Shown in pieces: positions 55,853 through 64,000 of a DNA stretch of 64,000 nucleotides. The notes beneath the pieces are model-generated. The model was not told the origin of the DNA. It searched no databases and saw only the letters and a program-made list of their open reading frames with translations. A program made the translations under genes and the position numbers. Source of the stretch: Cristatella mucedo. Lineage: Eukaryota; Bryozoa; Phylactolaemata; Cristatellidae. Location: assembly GCA_009760855.2 (NCBI GenBank), contig WPIO01000021.1, positions 2,368,501 to 2,432,500 on the forward strand, read 5' to 3'. The number at the start of each line of letters is the position of its first letter. The stretch's first letter is position 1.

Positions 55853-58800
55853 TGCAATGAAAAGCCACTAGAGGATCGCTGACATGCTTTATTGTCAGCC
55901 GTGTTATATATGAACCGGGTCGCAGCCCCAGCCCCGAGCGTGACCTCTTCCAATAGGTCACGCTGTTGTGGCTTCGCTCCGGTAGCTCTGCTATTAAACC
56001 ATCTCTCTAAACAGGAGCAGTCTCGTGTTCAAAGGTCTAGGCTTTGGACCGGCCATACCACCCTGCCAGATCTTGTCGACATGTGCTCAAGATAGGTGTG
56101 CGTCTCATCTGTAATACTTTGAGGCTAATCCTGCACTGCCATTGCAGGGTTCGGTAGAAGAAGGAAAGTGTCACCGGATTCGCTGATAGTTGGGTATAGC
56201 TCGATGGCAATCTTTCGAAGATACCTTCCGTTTCGACAAAGAATGCTACCAGTGTCAGTCTAAGCGACATGCGACCGAGTTGTACCAGCTTAAGCTGTCA
56301 GCATTGCACTTGTGCTCAAGCTGTTTTTGCCATCAGTCAGTACATGTAGACCTGGTTGAGGAGGTTGAAGTGGGTGAGCAGGATGACGACGGTTGTGGTT
56401 GTGCTGTCATCGTTCTTTTGCACGGTCATCGTAGAGTTGCACAGTCTCCTTTGCCGGCCATTGTCACGCGAAACGTCATCCTAATATGTCGTACCATCAT
56501 CAGTTGTGCTAGGCTGAAGCCTATAAAGATGCAAGGCGTCAATCTCTGAATTGTAACAGCAAGATACGGATCGGGCTGCCTCACAATAAATTTAGCAGAT
56601 TGAACAGCTTTTTCCACTTCTCTAGTCGCTTCTGAAAATGTGGGCTGGTCGTAGCGTGCTTGAACCCATATAGTCTTGCTAAATCACTAAATTCTTTAGA
56701 TGAAAATTGAGAACCATTGTCAGACTGCAATGACTCTGGTATTCTCCAGCGAGCGAACATAGCCTGCAGTATGGCTAACACTTCTGCGGTCGTGAATTTT
56801 TATAATGGAGTGATTGCCATATATCAGGAGTATAAGTCGATTGCAATAGGATGCTGTCACCCCTCATATTCGAAGAGCTCGGCCGCGACTTGCTGTTAAG
56901 GAACACTGGGCACCGGTGTTGGGATGAGTGGCTCATCACCTGTCTCCACGATTTGTTTTGACAGAGCTACCAGAATAGACAGATGTCCTAAGGTATTGGC
57001 CAATGCCTAGCTAGTACACACACGATCTCGCTCCGTCCCTATGCTTGGTCCTCCCTTAGTGGCCGTAGCGGATCTGCTCCAACGGAAAAGCCTGCAAGCT
57101 TTGAGGGATACATTTGCGATCGTCGTACAGTACTATGCAGTCAAAGTAAAAAGATGGCTACTTATGGCAAAGTACTTCTAAAAAACTTCTAGTAGACATT
57201 TGGTAGATTTAGGCCACCACAACAGTGGTTAGTCAATTACGGCCTGTAGGTTGATGTTGTTAGCAGTAGCCTGCTTTACTCCGCTCAATCCAGGGGCAGC
57301 AAGCGGCTTAGCTAGTACGGTATCTCTGTAGAGCTGAACGGCTTCGGTATGACCATGTTCGTCGCTTTTAATCAATGGCGCTCTTGACAGCGTATCAGCT
57401 ACTACCAAGGTTTTCCAAGGTACTTACATGGCACGAGGGTTACACTGTATCAATCCGATCATTAGGAGGTGGTAACTAACGGGTACCGGTCAAGGTCCTA
57501 GGTCACGAGTAATGGGTTGAGCGGTTTTTGCTCAGTGTGAAGCTTGAATAAAAGCAAGCTTACAAGGAACTGAATGAACTTCTCGCACACCCACGCCGCT
57601 GAAAGACACTTTTTTTATTGAGCACATCTTGTTTCGGTGCCTGACAACGTGCTGGATGCAAATACAACAGGTCGCACATCTTGGTCTCCCGATTCATGGC
57701 ATTGCAGCAGAATGGCACCTAGACTATAGCTGCTGGCATCGGTACGAACAAGTAAGGACTTGTTTGGGTCGAAGTAGGCAAAGACTAGCTCCTCAGTCTA
57801 AAGCCTGTTCGTTTACCGGGATACTTATCTTTGTCTGACCCCCCTACAATACTAAGTCAGACGAGAGGTCTTTTAGCGATTTTAAGACAGTTGCCCAATT
57901 TGGCACAGATTGACTGAGATAGTTCATAATACCGAGGCACGGCTTTATCCGGGATATGCTGGTCGGGTCACAGGGGAGGATCGCGACCAATTGGTCTTCT
58001 GATAGTCGGACGCCACTGGCATCAATAACACGTGCTAAGAATAGAAATGCTGGCTGAAAAAATACTTTTCAACTTTAGGCCTTTACGGAAATGATGCGAC
58101 ACAATCTGTCATCATGCTCAGTCGCCGTGGATCTATACAAAAAAGCATTGTCTATGTAAAGGGCTACACCTATGATCTTAACTAACAGTTCGTGCATGAG
58201 CTTCTAAAAGATCTCCAGGGCACTGGTAATACCAATGGGCTGCTTGCTAAAAGCAAAGTCATGCAAACATATTACAAATGCCATCAGGAGAGTGCGCTTT
58301 GCATAACAGAATACTTTAAATTCTGCTGGTCGCATCCAACTTAAAAGCAGCCTAGCACCAACAGGTTTAGACTAAATCGTATCAAGCGTAGGCAGCACAT
58401 ACCATTCACGAACCATTGCTTGATTGTAGAGCTTCAAGTCGACACAAAGGCTCATTTTGCTATTATGCTTTAGGACCATTACGATTGAAGAGCACCACAC
58501 AGGCGGCTTTTATAGACGTTTGACAGTACCGTTCTTCTCCGTTTGAAGGATTTCGTCCGTTACGAAAGGGAGCAGAGGTCTAGGTAAGTGAGGAGCTGTG
58601 AGTACTCAATATGGTTCTGCCACTGGCTTGAACAATTTTTGATAATTTGGTGTTTTATTAATCTGACTTCTCCAAACATATGGTCACAGAGAACAGTTTC
58701 CTCTTAGCTGAGTTTGATCTCACCCATGCACAAAGAAGGTCGTCAGCAGAGATTTGTTTCTTCCCTCAGAGATTACGTACACTGTCATAACTGTCGGTCT

Positions 58801-61170
58801 GTCATAATTCATTAGTTATTGGCTAACCAATTGTGATTCAGAAATTGGAAAGTCTAACACTCATAATTGGCTCTGCTAAAATATCTCCTGTTGAATCAGT
58901 TCAAAATCTAGGTGCCGTGTTCGAAAGTGACCTCTCGTTAGACGACCACATCAGCTCCACAATCAAGTCTGTCTACTTTCAGCTACATAACATTGCTAAA
59001 ATTCAGGCTTGTTTAGATAGGGATACCACGTCTAAGTTGGACCATGCATCTGTGACATCCCATCTTGACTTCTGTAACTCAAGTGCTTGCTGGCCTACGG
59101 GCATGTGCAATAAGGCGATTGCAGCTGGTGCAAAGCTCTGCAGCTAGGCTTGTCTGTCGTGAGAATCGCAGGCGCCACATCACACCACATCACACCACAT
59201 CTGGCAGACCTGCACAGGCTACCAGTCAAGATACGGATCGACTTCAAGGTTTTGTCACTTTTGGGTCACTTTATTCTTTGGCTCCAGCCTATCTCTTAGA
59301 TCTACTCCCCATCAGGCTAAGAATCGTACCACACGCTTTTCGGAATACAGCAGTTTACCAATACCTCGTATAAACCTCAAATCCTTGAAGACCGGTCGTT
59401 TAGGTCGTATGCTCCCAAGGCCTGAAACTCACTCCCGACTTGCCCAACAACATCCCCTGACTTGACCACATTTAAAAAGAACTTAAAAACACACCAATTT
59501 AGGACAGCATTTACTGGGTCCCTGTGATTCGTCCTTCATGTGTTTACGAGTGCTGATACTGTGCATGCTGCCACTAACCACACTTGCATGCAGACCCTGT
59601 GCATGTCACCCCTAACCATGTTATTTATGTTGTTTATCAAGCATGATATTACTCACCATTCAATCGCGTTTCCGTTTGCAGCAAATGTAAAGCACCTAGA
59701 CAGATATGGAGTTCTCTGAGGACGCTTTATTAAGTACATTATTATTTTTTTATTATTATTGCACCAGCAACACATAAATCGCTCTTTTTCAGGCTAACCC
59801 AGCTTTGAAGGTGTTCTTACATGCCAGGCAGTAACCAGTTCTGTGTAGTTTGGCCACAATAGCATGGATAAGAGGTAAAATTTGAGCATTCGTGTCTTTC
59901 CTAATGCCGGTCACGTCAGGGCCACTCTATATTTCAACAGTATATTAGCTAAGTACGTACACGAATTCAAATTTAATTGCAATGGTGCTGATGTCCTCAC
60001 CGACTGGCACTGATCACCTATAGGCTTTCGTATCGGCATCCATGGTGTAATTCTCGTCATCGGATGCAACTACGACCTGTCTCACTTTAGCCTCGGGATT
60101 ACTACTTGATTTGCAGGGCACAACATAGTGTCTAAACTCACGTCAGGTATTGCATCGGCGGTTGCATGCTGGGCAGCGCTTAAGAGTGTGAGAGGAGTTG
60201 CAGTTGCGGCAGCTGTTCACTCCCTCTTTATCGTCGGGCCACCCATACCTCATATGGTTCCTTGCGGCTGGAAGTTTCTAAGAAGCAGGGCCCGTGATAG
60301 CCGGCAGATTGCGATAGATGACGAACCTCGGAGGCGCCTGAAACCGGGTGTTGCAGACTTAGCTGTTACTTCGCCGTCTCCGTCTGAAGCGCTTCCTGTA
60401 CCACCACAGTTAGCGTAAGGTTGGGGATTAATTGTAGAGCTTCTGAACATTTGAAGTAAGACAAGCCACGTCCAGGCGATATCTGATAATATCGTCTTGT
60501 ATCGCCCCATATTTGCAATGTCAAGCTAAATCAAGTAATACGCCTACAATTGCATCGGTGGACTTACCCCGATGTTGACAGTGGTGGTTAAACATACCCA
60601 GATCGTTGATGATACTCCTAAGTGTTATGAGCTGAGCTATTAATCAAATTTGGCCAATATGACATCCAAAGACTTCACTTGGTCGCTCTTACAGTTACAC
60701 CGTGTGGAATATCGCTTTGGTTTGCACTACCTTGACGAAAAAGTGCTTTATCTGTACATCCTGGCCCTAGCTCGTCGGTGCTGTAGCAGACGCGAAATGC
60801 GGAAAATGGTTTCGTCACACCGGCCATAATGCTGGCTCGTCAATCCCATACTCAGCTGGAGGGTTACACTTGGCTATCTCTAGAGCATTTTTGATGTCCA
60901 TGTCAATGCTCCAGAATCGAACCGCTACCACCATGTAATGAAAAGCCGCCAGTGGGGTGGATGGCATTTATCGGCAGCCATGTAAGGTTGTGAACCTGGC
61001 TTCAGCCCCAAGCTAGGCCTCTTTCAATCAGTCGCTTTGTTCTGGCTCCGCCCCGTATCAGCTATCGCCGGAATTAGGAAGTTCCTTGACATTGTGCTTA
61101 CTAGTGAATTTTTACCTTCCTTGGCCACACTTATGGCTCGCCGCCTCATTCTCTTATTCTGATGTGATGA
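55853..61170 (-). mobile_element. Gypsy-like LTR retrotransposon fossil, copy 2, with both end repeats
   Basis: Reads right to left. Left LTR of the element at about 60934-61170, primer-binding-like TGGTGGTAGCGG just inside it, short gag with two zinc-knuckle-type motifs near 60120-60270 (CRNCNSSHTLKRC is the clear one), a protease region near 59900-60050, reverse transcriptase, RNase H near 57690-57800, integrase near 56580-56800, and the second LTR at about 55853-56081. The two LTRs are direct repeats of about 230 bases, roughly two-thirds identical by eye. It is broken in dozens of places and old. A LINE A (58804-59760) lies inside. About 4.4 kb without that insertion. Confidence 0.8.
58804..59760 (+). 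mobile_element. LINE family A inside LTR fossil copy 2
   Basis: Starts near the KPSVIQ region and reads IQKLESLTLIIGSAKISPVE, NLGAVFESDLSLDDHISSTI, SVYFQLHNIAKIQACLDRDT, a LDFCNS stretch, RRLQLVQSSAARLVCRENRR, FGSLYSLAPAYLLDLLPIRL, a VYQYLV/LPIPRTNLKS region and the 3' untranslated region with its two related units. It ends with AGATATGGAGTTCTCTGAGG and a TTATTATT tail. Shifts occur near the GLRACA and HITPHHT regions; the latter holds a small ACATCACACC duplication. It is younger than the LTR fossil it interrupts. Confidence 0.9.
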
Positions 61171-62407
61171 GCTCGAAGTGTCCCATAATCAGGAACTCCG
61201 CGGAACACTTCGTTGATTTCGTCAGCGGATCCTTCCACCAAACTTTTTAAAGCAATGGAGAACGCCGGGAATGGCGCGAACGATCAGTCGTTTGCCAAGT
61301 CTTTCCAGAGTTCTGACAAAGAGTACAATCACATTTAGCTTTTAGCTCATCGTTAAGTATTCTTTAAGTCTTGTAGTGCCACTCAGTATGACTTATGCAC
61401 CGAAGACTCAAGCCGGATGCAAGCAGATAGGAAGCAACGCAGCTTTAACCGCCTAGGGTGAAGGCCAAACCCGTAGCAAGTCGAGAAAAAAGCCATTTTT
61501 GCTTGAGAAAGACAAAGGTCTGTCTATCCATTTGTACTTACAATTAAACTCATACCAGCAACGATTTCACTATGGTTGCAATAGAAACGCTGGCATTTCC
61601 TAGTCGTCGCGCGACGCCTACCGTTGCATCTCACCCTGGACGTGAGCTCATCCTCGGAGCTAAAGCGATAGCTCAGGCCATGTCTTGTCCTCAGTCTATC
61701 ATGGGCGTTTGCAGGCGTGCAGGCGCACACTAGTTGTGCATAGTCCAACACAGCTTAGTTCAGGCGCAGATAACCGACGCATTCGTTTAATTCTATCCAT
61801 TGCTACTCAAGAGTCTGAAACGTGGACCCCAACTTGACAATGATGAGAAAGATGGGTACTTCGTGAATCCATATTGAGTGAGCATATTAAGCAATTAAAT
61901 AGCCTACGCCTACTTCCGTGAGCGGAAAAGTTGGTTTGGATAAACCATGCAGACCTAATACTGAACCATATATGAAGCAGCATGCATTTGTCATCTTAGT
62001 GTTGCCCTAACCATGCCTTAAATACATTTTTAGTGATTTCTCCTCAATGGTAGACTGGAAGTGGGCTAAGCTACTTGCTCATTACCTTGTCACTACAGGA
62101 CTTACTATCACTGCAGCAAGCGAACGTTTCGATGGCTTGAAGAATAAACTATTAATGACATTCTTTGAAGAGTTTCAAATTGAGACAAGAGATTTTAGAG
62201 TGTAGCTTACGAATGTAGCGAAGCAACATCCTTTCTTTCCAGTTTTTTATCTCATTTTACCGACAAGCTATCATCAGCGTATTATTTAGAGGGCTGAGTC
62301 GTTCATGGCTGGGTTACTCTGTCAGCTGCCTGGGTTAATGTGTCATATGCCAAGACATTCTGTCTTGATACATATAATCAACAATTTAATTATAATAATT
62401 ATAATTC
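61171..62407. other. No gene recognised
   Basis: One 75-codon minus frame (61524-61751) without motifs; an AATTATAAT-type stretch at 62380-62407 just before SINE-A. Confidence 0.4.
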
Positions 62408-62574
62408 CTAGCTGATTAAACAGCCTCTTTTTGTATAGCGACAGAAGAGCCTTTACGGCTATCACCACCGCTTGCAGTGGCGATATAGAATCGCCCACTG
62501 CAGGAATCGAACCCACGACCTCGGGACCGAGGTCGTGAAAGCAACCGCCTTACCTAGTGTGCCGTCACGGCTCA
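62408..62574 (-). mobile_element. SINE-A, best-preserved copy
   Basis: Full-length minus-strand copy. In SINE orientation: TGAGCCGTGACGGCACACTA head with A-box, CACGACCTCGG/TC/CCGAGGTCGTG palindrome, GGTTCGATTCC B-box, GGGCGAT..TATCGCC, CCACTGCAAGCGGTGG, AGCCGTAAAGGCT and AGAGGCTGTTTAATCAGCTA. Differs from the copy at 38.3 kb at roughly one base in fourteen by eye. Inserted beside AATTATAAT-rich DNA. Confidence 0.9.
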
Positions 62575-62624
62575 CCAATTTGCAGCTCTTCCTCCCTGTT
62601 CAGTAACATGCTGAAAGCTGTTGT

Positions 62625-62900
62625 CAAACTCAGCAAATAGGATCATCTGTCGTGAATCTTTGTAATGCTAGTTTACACTACTTTTCGCCGACCTGCAATT
62701 GCTCCCCATGAAGCCGCGATCAACCTCAAGGCTTTGCCGTTGACTTCTCTCGCTTAGTATCGCACGATTTGCTCTTCCGACTCGATTCGTTTAGCTGCAC
62801 CTATAAAACTAACTTCAAATCCTCGAGACATTATCAACCATCCGCTTGTTCCCCAATAGTGGAACCACTATCTAATGACGTCACCAAACCCCTTACCAAC
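62625..62900 (+). mobile_element. LINE fragment, family A-like, degraded
   Basis: CAAACTCAGCAAATAGGATC matches the QNSAARL region, CTGTCGTGAATC the CRE region, CGCCGACCTGCAATTGCTCC the ADLHWLP region and CAACCTCAAGGCTTTGCCG the DFKVLS region. No 3' untranslated region or tail recognised. Confidence 0.6.
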
Positions 62901-63849
62901 TGGAAGCGTATACAGAGAAGCTAAAGATGCATATGGTCCTCCGTGCTGTTCTCGGCTCATGTGAATTGCGCATTTTGTGCTTTCACTAGCTCAATTTGTC
63001 CCTCTTATAACTAAAAAATTGAAAGTTCAATTTATAGTATATTTAAAGTTCCCATAAAACAATTAGCTATCTTAGTGAGCAATATAAATATTTTCTTATC
63101 ACGATCATCATGGTTATTATCGAGTAGGAAGTCATTTGGGTATCCCACATATTCAATCCATTCCTTAATTTTTACTGCAACTTTCTGAAAACTCTGGTGG
63201 AATAATTTTATTCTCAACTGACAAATGTTTCAAAACGATTGAGCTTAGGATATTAGCTATTTCAAACGTTAGCGTCTAGTCTATCGCTTCTTGTCAAATG
63301 ATGAGCCTTCTTATAAAGGTTACCGTTAGATCAGTGATTTGAATCGGCTGCCGCAAAATCTAGAATATCTTGTAACTCGCGTCTCTTACACTCTCGTTCT
63401 TCAGTGCTTGCCCTGATGGTCAGCATCTCTCCATGCCGAGCAAAGCCGGTCACATAACCGTGACAGCGACTAATCTGACCTTCCATATTTATCAACGTCT
63501 TCCAATTCACACGTGCACTAACATGCGATTACCAAACAAAGACTGCGATATGTGAACGCTTTTTTCGTGAAAGAATTGCTTCTCCTTTGAAGCTGGTTTT
63601 ACCAGCTTCTAGTCTTTGCAGTTCCGAGTTGTTCGTGAAGCTGACGTTCGTGACTGAAGTCATGCTTGCTACGTACATGTACTGTATCCGCCATCAAGTT
63701 CCCTCAGTAGACATGCTCGCATTTGAGAGCACTTGACTGTACCAGAATGGCGACGCGGGTCGTTAGCTGAATAACATCGAGTCCGGCTGCATTGAATAGC
63801 TCCGAATAGCTGTCTTGAGAAAACAAACTAGACTGGCTGGAGGCTCCTC
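62901..63849. other. No gene recognised
   Basis: AT-rich, short frames only. Confidence 0.4.
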
Positions 63850-64000
63850 TGTGACTGTTGAGCTGGTGAGAGCAAGAGTGCTTCAGCTCTTCAGACTTAA
63901 ATCGTTTAGCTCTGCCTCGTACCAACCTAAAATCCCTTAAATACATAGCCTTTTAGTCCATACGATCCAAAATTTGGAACACGCTCTCGACTGATTTCGC
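63850..64000 (+). mobile_element. LINE fragment running off the window
   Basis: LALPRTNLKSL then a K-IAF-SI-RSKIWNTLST stretch matches the IPRTNLKSFGDRAFSSYAPK and AWNSLPT region of family A. It continues past the right edge, so the 3' untranslated region and tail should lie just beyond. Confidence 0.65.

Overview
The window looks like a gene-poor, repeat-rich stretch of an invertebrate nuclear genome. There are no operons, ribosome binding sites or long open reading frames. Nearly everything recognisable is a decayed transposable element or a microsatellite. The non-LTR elements have L2/CR1-type reverse transcriptase with (TTA)n-type tails. Tail-sharing tRNA-derived SINEs, an R2-like endonuclease fragment, gypsy-type LTR fossils and a SPIN-like hAT element together suggest a metazoan. 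A lophotrochozoan such as a mollusc or flatworm is plausible, but the species cannot be fixed from this sequence.

Layout. 1-5.1 kb is mostly featureless, with one old SINE-A at 4.1 kb. 5.1-7.6 kb holds three LINE pieces. 8.4-9.06 kb is a large microsatellite cluster abutting a SINE-B. 9.6-11.4 kb carries the longest LINE copy (family A, minus strand) next to a 146-codon open stretch that is the best candidate for a host exon. 14.2 kb has a GC-rich hairpin. 15.9-16.5 kb and 19.0-20.4 kb hold two copies of a microsatellite-linked dispersed repeat, a young SINE-A and a LINE A. 22.0-24.2 kb is a cleanly nested LINE A inside LINE B. 26.3-32.0 kb is a dense pile of LINE fragments of families A, B, C and D. 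37.3-40.6 kb has a LINE endonuclease fragment, a LINE A split by a SINE-A, an R2-like restriction-like-endonuclease fragment, a SINE-B split by a SPIN-like hAT element, and a LINE A tail. 42.2-49.1 kb is a gypsy-like LTR fossil (plus) interrupted by a second fossil (minus), which itself holds a SINE-A. 51.3-52.0 kb is a gag-like fossil. 53.2-54.4 kb is a LINE A. 55.85-61.17 kb is a second copy of the first LTR family (minus), with repeats at both ends and a LINE A inside. 62.4 kb to the end holds a young SINE-A and two LINE scraps.

How the parts relate. LINE families A and C end in a compact stem-loop plus a TAA/TTA tail. SINE-B carries the same tail, so it was probably copied by such a LINE. 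Nesting gives a relative order: the LTR fossils and LINE B are old, LINE A and SINE-B came later, and SINE-A (two copies nearly identical by eye) and the SPIN-like element are among the latest arrivals. All family names and identities are by eye and memory; nothing was searched or aligned by program.
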